Part shown: positions 10,720 to 20,826 of the stretch, piece by piece
How the letters are laid out: the number at the start of each line of letters is the position of its first letter
Numbering within the stretch: position 1 is the first letter of the stretch
Assembly: GCA_009602725.1 (NCBI GenBank)
Contig: WELB01000191.1
Location: forward strand, 139,511-203,510
Direction: 5' to 3'
DNA from: Spirogloea muscicola
Lineage: Eukaryota > Streptophyta > Zygnematophyceae > Spirogloeales > Spirogloeaceae
Length of the DNA stretch: 64,000 nt
Made by a program: the position numbers and the translations under genes
Notes under the pieces: model-generated
The model's database searches: none
The model's input: only the letters and a program-made list of their open reading frames with translations
Told to the model about the DNA's origin: nothing

Positions 10720-12120
10720 CCACCAGCTAGATCGGAGGCTCTTGCATGCCCTTATTACAGGGCTCACCTGTGGGGGGGGAGGTCACCGGGGAGGTCACAA
10801 CGGGTGACATCCATCTTGACGAGGCTGACGGTTGTCCACAGCAGCGCTTGCTTTGCCCGCTCCTTCCTGGGCTGCCTCGAGCTCACAATCGGATGAAGAT
10901 TGATCAGCGAGTGTTTTGCTCAGGAGATTGCAGCAACCGTATTTATCGTACTCGATTGAGCTTCTTTACCTCAGGGGAAGCATCAACTTCGGGGGTTAGT
11001 GATACCGTCACGAGAGGTTAAAGCCGAGGTTCTTGACATTTGGCGAAATGCGAGCATGGCTAGTGTACTGATTGATGGACTGCATTGTAATATCCTCCAT
11101 GTTTTCAATAGGCGAGACGGGTCATGCAAAAGCATGGGCGGTTGGCTTGATTGGCCAACAGGCGCGCTGTTGACACTCTAATCAGCTGACCGAGGATTGT
11201 AGTGACACGGGTCGACAACCTCTATGCTCCCCGCTCAGTGTTCCACCCAAAGTCCCTGGCAACCTGACTGTAGGCAACGTGCCTACAGTAGTATTCAAGC
11301 TTGGCAGATCATACATCTAGCTCGTCAATTGCAAAGCCCGACAATGCATCTGCAATCAGCCACGTCCACCTTGCATGCGACCAATTTTGCTGAGACTAGC
11401 CAGTTTGATGGATCTGGCAAAAATCACAGCCGCAGTCTCAGCATGAGGAAGCTTCAAAGTGATGTCTGACAATCTTTGTGCTGAAAATTCTTCAAACCAG
11501 CGAGTGTTATGCGCTCAATTGATGGATCGGTAGTGAAAGGCAACCGAAGATAGAGTGCCAGCTCGATCTGGATGGTTTCAGGAAGTCAACAGGCAGTGTC
11601 AAGCAAAAGAGATTCAGTGTGCACTCATCAAGCTCAGTAGTCAATCATCAAGCTTTGATCAGTAACTGATGAGCAGTTTGTCCATTTTGCAAACCAACTC
11701 GTCAATACGTGTGCAAGCAATTCTGAATCGTGCTGGCTTGCCCACCTGATGGTGTCCAGACCCCACAAAGAGACCTCTTAAACAATTGAGGAGGCTAAGC
11801 TGATGACCAGCTCAGCTCAAGCGGTAGCGTCAAGTCACCCGGCACGGGTTTGCATGCCTTATTCAGCACTAAGGCAGTCTGAGCACGGCCACCTCACTTC
11901 ACATGCTACCTCATACTCCTTGTGTACAGTGCCTCAATGCTAGATTCTTATGGACCGGCCGTCTTGATACTATAGCAGATCGCACCGCTACTAGCCTACG
12001 CTGCAGGCTGGCAAAAGAGGAGGCCGTGCTAGGTCTGAGCTAGCGTGGAGCTCCTGAATCATTTGCCGCTCCTGCTTCTCTCTGTTGAGGCAGCATACGC
12101 AAGATGCCAGGTTCGCAAAC
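10720..12120. other. No gene recognised
   Basis: About 1.4 kb with only short frames and no motif. A G run (10771-10779) and ordinary mid-GC sequence. Introns or UTR of the minus-strand Cys-rich region could extend here. Confidence 0.4.
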
Positions 12121-12123
12121 AGT

Positions 12124-12900
12124 TCATTCTCCCATGGGCCACCTCTTTGCTTGTCTTGCCTGTTCAAAGCCATAGCTTTGGTCGGGCTCGAACAGGCCCA
12201 CCACGGTAGCTGCTTGTGAGCTGGCGGACTTGTAGCAGTCAGCTGCAAGCTTCGGATCAGTCTGATATTGGTGGCAGCACGTAGTACAGGTCACTTTGGT
12301 GTTGCTGGGACTCTTTGGAAATGGACATGTGCCACCACAGTGATTGGTCCTGTAGCACCGCCCATTGCAGGCAGGAACACAACTGCCACTTGTAGACTTG
12401 CTTGCACTCTTCTTCTGCTTCCCAGCAGTTGCTTTGGAGGAGCCTTCTTGGGAGGTCCTGTGAAGGCGAACACACAGGATGTGGAGGACATACATTCAGG
12501 CCCACATATGCTGGGCCTGAGTGCTTGGAGATGCCAAAGTGACACCTTGTAGAGGCGACAGAAGCAGCTCAGCTGAAAAGGGATCATCTCTGAGCTCGGG
12601 TCTACATGCTTGGGTAGAGAAAGTCAGCTTACCTGTACTCTTGCTTTTGCCCTTGGGAACGACGAGGATGGCGCCCGTCATCCTCAGCAGTGCATGCAGC
12701 AATCATAGGGGTAGAAAGCTGGGTTCAGGAACGTGTAGGTGTATGTAACGCCTAGACCAGAAAGTCCGTCCGACCCGAAGCCAGTCACGTTGTGGCTGTA
12801 AGGCTCCTTCCCAGCTGGTGCGTTGAATCCTGTGCATAGGAGAGGACCAGCCAAGGAGCTCAGGAAATGCAAATCGAGGTTGGCCAGGAGGAGGTCCTTA
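12124..12900 (-). CDS. Candidate secreted Cys-rich protein exons (unrecognised)
   Basis: The minus-strand frame at 12495-12124 contains GSCVPACNGRCYRTNHCGGT, then CPFPK and VTCTTCCHQYQ: ten Cys in about 50 residues, spaced C-x3-C-x3-C-x4-C-x3-C, as in disulfide-rich extracellular modules. A second minus-strand frame (about 12900-12684) reads LANLDLHFLSSLAGPLLCTG, has an N-glycosylation-like NVT, and ends in YPYDCCMHC-stop. I could not join them or match a family. They lie 3' of the DOMON gene on the same strand and might be its 3' exons or a separate small gene. Confidence 0.35.
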
Positions 12901-13143
12901 ATGTCATCTTGACCTTGCCATTGCTGCCCTTGAGCGTGACGGCTGACTGCCAGACCCTTTGCGACGCCACTCTGACGCAGAGGATGCGAACCAATATATC
13001 AATGCTCAGCAGGCTGGAAGCAGTGAGTCATACTATCCACGCGGTGCTATTTAGCGTCCGTCCAGTGCCACGTGCACGTCGTGCCTGCCTTTATTGTCGT
13101 GACGCCGTTTGAGGTAGGGAGCCCCCAGGGCAGGGTGCACTGG

Positions 13144-13821
13144 TCACAACTTTGCCTGGCTGTATCCTTTGAACTTGTTCAGCAGGACCGCGGGCGCCTT
13201 CTGGGCGCCTGCAGAAGCTCCAGGCGGCGGACGGACGATGCCCGACGAAAAGTCGATCACGCTGGCGTAGCTGTTGCCGACGGCGTGGTGGGAGAGTACG
13301 TAGGGCGGGTAGGCGTCGGCGTAGGGGCCCTTGTCCCAGATGTGGTAGTGCTGGCTGACGTTGTCTGGGAGGGCGAGCGTGAAGAGCAGCGAGATGAGCA
13401 CGGTGCCGGCGGCGTTGGTGGTGATCTCCACGGCGGAGCGGGTGACGTTGAGCCCGGTGCCCAGCTTGGGCGTGCTGTACGCCGGCAGCGGGCTGTACTG
13501 CTTGATGATGGGGGGGCCGCCGGAGTTGTTGGGGAAGGCGGCGATTACGTAGGACTTGGGCATCCTGCCGTCGGGCGAGAGTCCTCAGGCGATCCACCCC
13601 ATGGGCTCCTGCGGTATCTGGCGGTACAGGATCTCCACCCTCCCCAGCCTCTCGTCGAGCGTCCACGCCAGCGAGCCGGTATCGCCGTCCAGCGACGAGC
13701 ACGCCGCGAACGACCGCGCCGAGTTGGCGAAGGTCGCGGACTTGGAGAAAATGGCGGCGGCCAGCGCGTCCGCCGCCGCCGCGGCCAGCAGCACCAGCCG
13801 CAGCGGCGCGGCGCCCGCCAT
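13144..13821 (-). pseudogene. DOMON-domain secreted protein with an in-frame TGA
   Basis: From ATG 13821 the frame gives a signal peptide (MAGAAPLRLVLLAAAAADAL) and then a DOMON domain, the haem or sugar-binding beta-sandwich of AIR12 and cytochrome b561-DOMON proteins. Seen in order: SLAWTLDERLGRVEILYRQI, GWIA, TGA (13587-13585), GLSPDGRMPKSYVIAAF, NVTRSAVEITTNAAGTVLIS, LLFTLALPDN and SSGIV, ending KGYSQAKL-stop. No cytochrome b561 helices follow, so it resembles the DOMON-only AIR12 type. The TGA falls where homologues usually have Trp (GWVAWG.), so a single TGG-to-TGA change explains it. Everything after it is still in frame and intact, so this is a recent nonsense allele, a sequencing error or recoding. 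Confidence 0.7.
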
Positions 13822-13904
13822 GGCGGCAACGGCGGAGGCCGCTGGCGGCGTCGGCGGCGTCGGCGGCGGGGAGCGGGGAAGATTGCGGCTACCGACAATG
13901 ATAA

Positions 13905-15500
13905 GGAACTGCTTCTTCCCAGTACTTATCCTACAGGGCAAGCTTTGGGAAAGCGCTTTTTGGCCCCTTCTTCCCCGTCGTCCCTGTCACCCTGTTACTT
14001 TACGGCACGTTGGTTTTGGACTCCGTTTTATGTAGCCTTGTTTATCCTGCACTAGACCCTGCCTGAACAATGTATTGTATTGGCCTCCCTTGCATTTCAT
14101 GCGCTGCGAGCGCCTTCGCTCTCTTCGGACCTTGTAGGACGCTTGCCTTTCTTCCCCTACATTGTCCATTCCATTTTTGGGCTGGCTTTGCCAGCCCCTC
14201 TTCTCTATGGGCGAGCACTTTCTTTCTTCCCCTACTCCCTGCCTCTCCCTTCTCTTCGGACCTTGCCAAAATCTTGCTAGCCGTCTCCCTTCAGCGGTCC
14301 ATGGCCCACGCCTTGCACCTGCGTGCTGGCCGTGCTCTCGCTGCGGCCTCCGGCTTTCGTCAGGGGGATAGTTTCCCGGCAGCTAGTCTGTCGGATTTGA
14401 GGCTCCTCACTCGTACAGCTGAGTGGTCCATCCTCCCCCGTTCTGCCATAGCCTCTTCAGGCCCCTTCGAACCTTGTCAAGTCTTTTCGGGCTGGCTTCT
14501 CACAGCCCTTGCCCCCATTGGGAGAGCCACTTCTTCTCACAGCCCTTGCCCCATTTGGGAGAGCCACTTCTTCAGGCCCCGTCATTGCTGCTTAGCTCGT
14601 ATTTTGGCCCCTTCGAACCTTGTCAATTCTTTTCGGGCTCGCTTCTCACAGCCCTTACCCCCATTGGGAGAGCCACTTCTTCAGGCCCCGAAGTCGCTGC
14701 TTTGCCCCTTGTCAATTCTTTTCGGGCTGGCATGTCACAGCCCTTGCCCCCATTGGGAGAGCCACTTCTTCTTGCTAGCCAGGCTTGCGGGGTTGCCGGG
14801 AAGCAACCACCACGGCGAAAAAAGGAGGAAGGGCCCCCGCCGCCGACCGGCCAGTGCCGGCCCGCGCCGGCCGCTGACCGGCGGGCCGGCCGGCTGCCCG
14901 TAAGGCTGGCCGACCTGGATCCCAGGTTTCTGGCTATGCATCGGACCACTTCGGAACTGCTTCTCAGAAATTATCCCACAGGGCAAGATGACTCGGACTC
15001 TGCAGGTCACTCGTGGGTACTGAAGCTTCCTTCTGCGGTCCTTTCGAATCTAGCTGTGTGCTTTTTCTTTTCGGCACCTTGTGGCGCTATGGACCTTGCC
15101 CATTCCTTTTGGGCTGGCCGTTCCCAGCCCCTCGGTGGGCGAGCAATATATTCTTATCAAAGCTTGGGTAGGATGAATCACATAGAAACCACGAGTCAGA
15201 TGCCGCAGTTCAGCAGCCTCGGTTTCCGTCAGGGCGACGTCTATCCGCCTGCAAATGACTATGACTTGCACTTACTAACTCGCGGTTACTTAGAGCCCCC
15301 TTGCAGCGGGCCCCCTTACTAAGCGGTCCATCCTCCCCCGTTCTGCCATAGCCTCTTCAGGCCCCGCAGTCGCTGCTTAGCTCGTAGTTTGGCCCCTTCG
15401 AACCTTGTCAATTCTTTTCGGGCTGGCTTCTCACAGCCCTTGCCCCCACTGGGAGAGCCACTTCTTCTTGCAGCCGGAGAGCGGTCCCCCTGACGTAAGC
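13905..15500 (+). mobile_element. Cluster of 5'-truncated LINE 3' ends
   Basis: Several tails in one orientation. At 14035-14110 is the tgcactaga...aatgtattgtattggcctc block. At 14179-14197 is a perfect hairpin, GGGCTGGC-TTT-GCCAGCCC, followed by tatgggcgagcac. At 14290-14415 the C-terminus reads HALHLRAGRALAAASGFRQG then SDLRLLTR. GGGCTGGCTTCTCACAGCCC-type hairpins with ggccccttcgaaccttgtca upstream and cccccattgggagagccact downstream occur near 14487, 14637, 14728 and 15418. At 15225-15320 another C-terminus ends LHLLTRGY. At 14825-14900 a GC-rich inverted region (gaccggccagtgccgg / ccgctgaccggcgggcc) separates two tails. Confidence 0.85.
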
Positions 15501-15620
15501 CAGAGGCTGCAGCTACATCTGTTCACAGCCCTCGCCCCCTTTCTTTAAGAATTGCTCGCCCATAGACAATAAGGGCTAAAGAAGAAAGGCCAGCCCAGAA
15601 AGAGGACAAGATCCAAGAGC
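15501..15620 (-). mobile_element. LINE 3'-end fragment, opposite strand
   Basis: Contains gctcgcccatagacaata and aaaggccagcccagaaagag, reverse complements of the tatgggcgagc and hairpin blocks. It follows tails of the opposite orientation directly. Confidence 0.55.
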
Positions 15621-15919
15621 CACTTGGGATCACCACTTGCTTTCCTTTGGAAATCGTCAACTGGTAGAGCTTGTTCTTATCGGAAGCAGCCATCCCTTGG
15701 AGGGGCAAACATGATAAATAAGCGCAAGGCCCGCGGCGGCCCACCGTTCCAGACCTTGTGCATTCTTTTGAGACCTTCCGGACCTTGTCAATTTCTTTAC
15801 GGCTGGCACGTTCATAGCCAGCGCCCTCTTCACATTCTGAAAGAAGGTCCGTACCTTCCCAGACCTCGTTTCAGGTTCATCCCTCCCCCGGCTTGCCCCT
15901 CCACCGCTTGCCGCCTGCC

Positions 15920-15995
15920 ATGGCCGCCGCCGCCCCTCGGCCGCTGCTGCTGCTCCTCCTGGCCGTCCCGGCTGCGCTCCGCGGCGTCTTCAATG
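15920..15995 (+). CDS. Orphan first exon encoding a signal peptide
   Basis: ATG in good context (ctgccATGG) opens MAAAAPRPLLLLLLAVPAAL then RGVFN, a textbook secretory signal peptide, and a strong donor (GGTGAG) follows at 15996. I could not find the next exon; within 1 kb the DNA becomes LINE sequence on the other strand. It may be the 5' end of a gene disrupted by LINE insertions, or the later exons lie beyond the repeats. Confidence 0.4.
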
Positions 15996-16920
15996 GTGAG
16001 CTCCAATGCCTTTCCCAGCCCCTATCCTCCATGGGCGAGCACTTCTTCTGAATGCTCAGTGGCGTGGCCATCGACTCAACGGGCGCAGCGGCTACGCAGC
16101 TGCCTGTCGAATCATTCTGGTCGCTTATGAATCTGTCCGGCCTTGTACGTTCCCGAGTCCACCGGGCTTCGTCCTTTCGAGCTCCATGCGGCAAAGAGAC
16201 TGGCGCCGCTTCTGCGATCATGCCGAGATTTCTCTTCATTATCTTTGTCTAGCACCAAAGTTGGTCTGCACTATGCTCGTAGCTCCCGTATCCACCTCCG
16301 GGTGTCAGTACACTCCAACCTCTGCCATTAGAAAAGCGCCTGTGTGCAGCTGATATTCTGGTTGCAGCAAGCAGTCCTTCCGGCCAGGTCTACGAGGTGA
16401 GGGGTGTGAAATCCCGTTGCCTTCCTTCTGCGGCGCTTAGTAGCCAATATGCACGAAGTAGAACAACGATCGGTGGCGTCAGTGCAGTGCTGCTCTGTCG
16501 AGCACAACCTTTGGACTCTCCAGAGCCACTGACAGGCCGAGGTGATTGGTACTTGATGCTTCTTTGGACTAAGCTTCAAAATCTGGAGATCTGCATTGTC
16601 AGGAGGGACTTCAAGGTGGCCAAAGAGGACTCCTTCAAGCGAGCACAGTCCTGAGTGTATGATGCACTAGACTCTTGGGCCATCGCGTCACATCCGCATG
16701 TGCATAGGGCGTGACAAACACTATGAAATTTTTAAAAGCTGACTTGAAGAGCACACCCGTGTGGACCATTCGCTCATTGTTGGTCTGCTGCACCTGTACT
16801 CGAGACTTCGGTGGCCAGCAAGGCAGCACTAGCAGATTAACTATCCAGATTTTCCAACTTTGGCTCGGCAACAATGGTGAATTTAGGGCCAGCCAAATGT
16901 ATGTAGACGGTGGTTCCTGA
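15996..16920. other. No gene recognised
   Basis: Apart from a tatcctccatgggcgagcac LINE block at 16020-16045, I find no family motif on either strand. If the signal-peptide exon is real, its downstream exons should be looked for here. Confidence 0.4.
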
Positions 16921-16929
16921 GGATAAGTA

Positions 16930-17170
16930 GCAAGGAGGGAGGGTCGGGGAAGTGCTCGCCCACAGAGAAGAAGGGCTGGCAAAGCCAGCCCAAAAAAGAA
17001 TGGACAATGTCCAAAGCCAAAGAAAGAGAAGTGCGCGCCCATAGAGAAGAGGGGCTGGCAAAGCCAGCCCAAAAAAGAATGGACAATGTGCAAAGCCAAA
17101 GAAAGAGGAGCCGGAGAAAGGACTACACTACAAAACACTGCAGAACACAGAAACGATGCAGAGGGAAGCT
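16930..17170 (-). repeat. LINE 3'UTR with a 79-bp tandem duplication of the hairpin block
   Basis: The perfect inverted repeat gggctggcaaagccagccc occurs at 16973-16991 and again at 17052-17070, each followed by aaaaaagaatggacaatg. The unit length is 79 bp. Read on the minus strand this is the 3'UTR of the copy whose stop codon is at 17170. Confidence 0.85.
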
Positions 17171-17962
17171 CAGTACCCACGAGTGAGCAATATCAGGTCT
17201 GAGTAGCTCGCTGCAGGGAAAGAGGCACTCCGCCGAGACCCAGAGGCGGCGGCCATAGCACGGCCTGCGCGCGTGTGGACTGCGTGGGCAAGGGAGCGTT
17301 GAAGCGATACGGCCAGGCGCATGCGGAAGACTTGTGCGGGCGAACCGGCGGCGTTGAAGCCGGGCATCGCCCCTGGCAGTCCCGGCCGCCGGTCAATGGC
17401 CTGGCGGGCAAGCCGCTGAATGAGATCCAGCCAGCGGCTGCCGAAAGCCCCGTGTACATCCATCGTCAGGGCCGCGAATTCATCCGCCACCGGGTGATCA
17501 GCATATTTTCGCTCCTTGCCCCGGGCCGCCTGGCCGACCGCGTGCCCTGCAAACGACGCCGATCTGGTGGGATTGGCGGAGTCGATGCAGTCAGTTGTCA
17601 CCACATCAGCGATGATGCGGGGACCGCCGCCGGGCGGGATGGCGACCAGGTCGGCGCGTCGCGTATGGGGCTGGCCGTCCGCGCCCAGCTGGATGGGCAT
17701 GATGGAGGAGTTCTCCACCGCGACCTTGAAGCCCGCCTCCGAAAACACCCCCTGCATACCATCGCGCGGGAGGTCGTGGGAAGCGGTCCGCTCGCCTCCG
17801 TGTGCGCAACGGAGCATGTGGGCGGCCAGCTCCGCAGGATCAACGTGACGGTCACCGCACTCGCATTGAGTGACGCCCACGAGGCAGGGACGGGAGGAGG
17901 CCCAAGAGCCGGCCGCGGGGCGGGTGCGGTAGCGCCCGGGCGCCCGCGAAGCAAGCGCGGCT
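17170..17962 (-). mobile_element. Non-LTR retrotransposon C-terminal region (zinc cluster and RLE-like endonuclease)
   Basis: Longest LINE coding fragment here, about 260 codons ending SDLILLTRGY-stop at 17170. In order: a C-x-C-x12-H-x3-C cluster (CECGDRH...AHMLRC); GMQGVFSEAGFKVAVENSS; RRADLVAIPPGGGPRIIADV, an Asp-x14-Asp arrangement like the PD-x12-14-D signature of restriction-enzyme-like endonucleases in R2/R4/CRE-type elements; DVVTTD; GKERKYADHP; TMDVHGAFGSRWLDLIQRLA; and the family tail RAGRAMAAASGSRRSASF. The reverse transcriptase expected upstream is absent, so the copy is 5'-truncated. Order and spacing fit an RLE-type LINE; the subclass is inferred. Confidence 0.75.
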
Positions 17963-18005
17963 AGATTAACTGGTGGCTGGGAGAGGCCAGCCCAAAGGAA
18001 TGGAC
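17963..18005 (-). mobile_element. LINE 3'-tail fragment between two opposed copies
   Basis: ttaactggtggctgggagag and gccagcccaaaggaatggac form the reverse complement of the 3'UTR block seen at 38030-38085. It lies exactly between the minus-strand and plus-strand coding fragments. Confidence 0.65.
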
Positions 18006-18990
18006 AACGCGAAGAAGGCAGCCGCGGCGGCGAGGTGGTCTTTTCCACGACCATCTCCGGGATGCGATGCATGGCATCCTTGTGGAGGCTGGCTTCTCGG
18101 TGGCAGCCGAGAACTCTGCCGTCATGCCGCTCCAGCAACGGGCCGACGGTCTCCACGCTCGTCGCGTGGACCTTGTGGCCACCCCACCAGCAGGCGGGCC
18201 ACGTCTTCTCCTGGACGTGGTGACCACTGACTCCTACGACCGCTCACATCCAACCCAGTGTGCCACCAAGGCTGGGTATGCGGTAGCCTGCGCCGCTCGG
18301 GCCAAGGAGCTAAAATACGCAGATCACCCGCGGGAAGACGAGTTCTTCCCGCTCGCCATCGATACGCACGGGGCGCTGGGCGCTCGGTGGCTCGAGCTGC
18401 TCAATCAGCTCTCACGTCACGCCATTGTCCGCCGCTTCCATGGGGAGCCGGTGGACTCCCATGCAGCAGGGTCGCTAGCGCAGGTTTACCGCATGCGCTT
18501 GGCCGTCTCGCTGCAGAGGTCTATGGCCCGCGCGCTGCACCTGCGTGCAGGCAGAGCCCTCGCTGCTGCCTCTGGCTCTGGCCAGGAGACCCGCTTCCAG
18601 GAACCCAGTCTCTCTGACCTGAGGCTGCTTAGCAGGGGTTACTGAGTGCTTCGTAGCTGCTTCGTTTCTTTTTTGTGCTTGTTGTTCTTCGTACTTCCCC
18701 TGGCCCCTTCTCGTCCTTTGTTCATTCTTTTCTGGGCTGGCTTTTTCCAGCCCCTATCCTCAATGGGCGAGCCCTTCTCTCTCTCTTTTCCCCCGCCCGG
18801 CCCCCTTCGCACCTTCGCACCTTGTTCGCACCTTGTCGACTCTTATAGGGCTGGCTTACCCCAACCCTTGCCCCCTTTTGCCAGCCCCTTTTTAGGCCCC
18901 TCCATCCTTTGGCCCCTTCGAACCTTTGTCAATTCTTTTTCGGGCTGGCTTTTTACAGCACTTTGCCCCCATTGGGAGTGCCACTTCTCT
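18006..18990 (+). mobile_element. Non-LTR retrotransposon C-terminal region and 3'UTR
   Basis: Coding runs to a TGA at 18643-18645. Seen: MHGILVEAGFSVAAENSAVM; RRVDLVATPPAGGPRLLLDV, the same Asp-x14-Asp layout as the opposed copy; DVVTTD; AKELKYADHPREDEFFPLAI; GALGARWLELLNQLSRHAI; and AGSLAQVYRMRLAVSLQRSM with the tail HLRAGRALAAASGSGQE ... LRLLSRGY. The 3'UTR starts gtgcttcgtagctgcttc and carries GGGCTGG...CCAGCCC near 18734 and a second hairpin near 18943. The N-terminal zinc cluster is lost. It is head to head with the 17170-17962 copy but differs in sequence, so they are separate insertions rather than a palindrome. Confidence 0.75.
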
Positions 18991-19019
18991 TTTGCCAGCC
19001 CCTCTTCTCATTTCTTTTG

Positions 19020-19200
19020 GGAGAGAAGTTCGTGTATTTGAATGAATGAAGGCCAAATGGCCAAGTACAAACGCAAGCACATCTGAAGACCTACATAACC
19101 TACAGCAGATTGACCCGCTCAGTAACCACGGGTCAAAACAAAAAGGTCGCTAATCGATGCCTGAATACTTGGGAGAGCCACTTTCCTTTCACATCTATCG
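19020..19200 (-). mobile_element. LINE tail of a second 3'UTR subfamily
   Basis: Reverse complement reads gcgacctttttgttttgacc, cgtggttactgagcgggtca and cttggccatttggccttcat. The same block is on the plus strand at 55340-55460 and, diverged, at 54770-54890 and 48990-49080 (minus). It marks a subfamily with a different 3'UTR after the same LTRGY ending. Confidence 0.7.
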
Positions 19201-20420
19201 CATGCGACTAGCCGTATCCCTTCATGGGGTCCATGGCTCACGCTTTGCACCTGCGTGCTGGCCGTGCTCTCGCTGCTGCCTCTGGCTTCCGTCAGGGGGA
19301 TTGTTTTCCGCCAGCTAGTTTGTCGGATTTGAGGGTCCTCACTCATTGTTATTGAGTGATTCATCCTTCCCTAGTTTGGAGTTAGCGCGCCTTTGGCCTT
19401 CCTTCGTAGTTTGGCCCTTTCGAACCTTGTCAATTCTTTGTGAGCTGGCTTCTCACAGCCCTTGCCCCCATTGGGAGACCCACTTCTTCTTTCACAGCCC
19501 CTGCCCCCTCCGGAAGAGCTCACTTCCTTCCGGCGGCAACTCTTCGGGAAAGCCACTTTCTTTCACAGCCCCCGCCCCTTCGGAAGAGCTCACTTCATTC
19601 TGGCAGCAACTCTTTCTGACTTGCGATTACTACCTAGGGTTTCTAAGTAGTCATGCTACATGATCCTTGCTTAGGCTATGTATAAGAGCGCAATTCGGCC
19701 CCTACGAACCCTGTCAAGTCTTTTCGGGCTGGCTTTCAACAGCCCTCGCCCCCTTCAGATGAGCTTACTTTCTTCCACTACGTTCTTCCACCTTGCACCT
19801 TCCGACCTGCTTGGACACTCTATACATTCCTTTTGCTTTGGCTGCTACTTCTGGGTTTCGTCCGAGAGACTCTTCTCTAGCTGCAAGTTACTCCGACCTG
19901 CGGCTGCTGACTTGGGGTTACTTAGCTCCCATTCCCTTGTCATTCTTTTCGGGCTGGCTGTCCACAGCCCTTGCCCCCTTTGGGAGAGCCCCTTTCCCAT
20001 CCGCTGTAGTCCTCTGCATAGCATGTGTGCTTTTAGCGCCTTTCGGCCCTGTGGACCTTGTCCCGTTTTCTGGGCTGGCTTTTCACAGCCCCCGCCCTCG
20101 TTTACGCCCACTTTCACTTTCTTTTTGTCCCAGGCACAGCAGTGCACTTGCAGGCAGGCGGCGCTTTGGCAGCTGCTACTTCTGGATGTTGTCGGTATGA
20201 CCTGTTTTCCAGCTGCATGTTACGTCGACTTGCGGCTGCTGACTTGGGTTACTAGGCTCCCAGTTGCCGTAGTCACTTGTATAGCTAAAATAATTTTAAC
20301 AACTTTTGGCCATTTGGACCTTGTCCAATCTTCTGTGGGCTGAAACCTCACAGCCATTGCCATACATAGCAAGAGCTGTTTCTCACTTCTTAGGCTTTGT
20401 TCATTCCTTCGCAAAGAAGG
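19200..20420 (+). mobile_element. Cluster of LINE 3' ends
   Basis: At 19230-19355 the C-terminus reads MAHALHLRAGRALAAASGFR then LSDLRVLT. Hairpins of GGGCTGG / AGCTGG...CAGCCC type lie near 19443, 19727, 19950 and 20070. At 19500-19610 two similar units (cacagcccctgccccctccg and cacagcccccgccccttcgg, each with gaagagctcactt) form a short tandem. Plus-strand copies ending LRLLTWG-like are at 19900-19925 and 20225-20250. Confidence 0.75.
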
Positions 20421-20826
20421 AATGATCAAGAGCAAAGAATGCTGTCTCACCCCTACAGGGGCGAGATAAGTTGGTAGGTGTAGCTTCCACGGGCGAAGCA
20501 TGCCTCCTACATTTGGACGTCATCAGACACCTGGGGCTGATGGATTATTGAGCCATGCCACTGCCTGTCAAGTAGCCACCAGTTTGTATGACTAGATCCT
20601 TCTATAGAGCTCTAAGAGCTCTGAAAGGTGGCAGCAATGGTCCTACCTGCAATCTAGGGTATCGCATCGAGCTACACGCTGTTGACCTACACTAGCTATA
20701 CAAGCGCAGCTGCCCGCAAGGCATGTCCAGAGAATCTGTACTCTTACAGCCCAATATCTGGGTGTCTCGCACTCTGAGCTAAGAGCTATGGGTTCCTATC
20801 TAACACTCTGCAGCAGACAACCCTCG
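20420..20826. other. No gene; probably 3' flank of the O-fucosyltransferase-like gene
   Basis: Short palindromic tttgttcattccttcgcaaa / gaaggaatgatcaaga at 20398-20430, then unremarkable sequence to the minus-strand stop at 20827. Confidence 0.4.

Noticed and set aside
13072-14055. 327-codon plus-strand frame
   Set aside because: Antisense of the DOMON gene in GC-rich DNA.
14070-14903. 277-codon plus-strand frame
   Set aside because: It is made of repeated LINE 3'UTR blocks that happen to lack stops, not a host gene.
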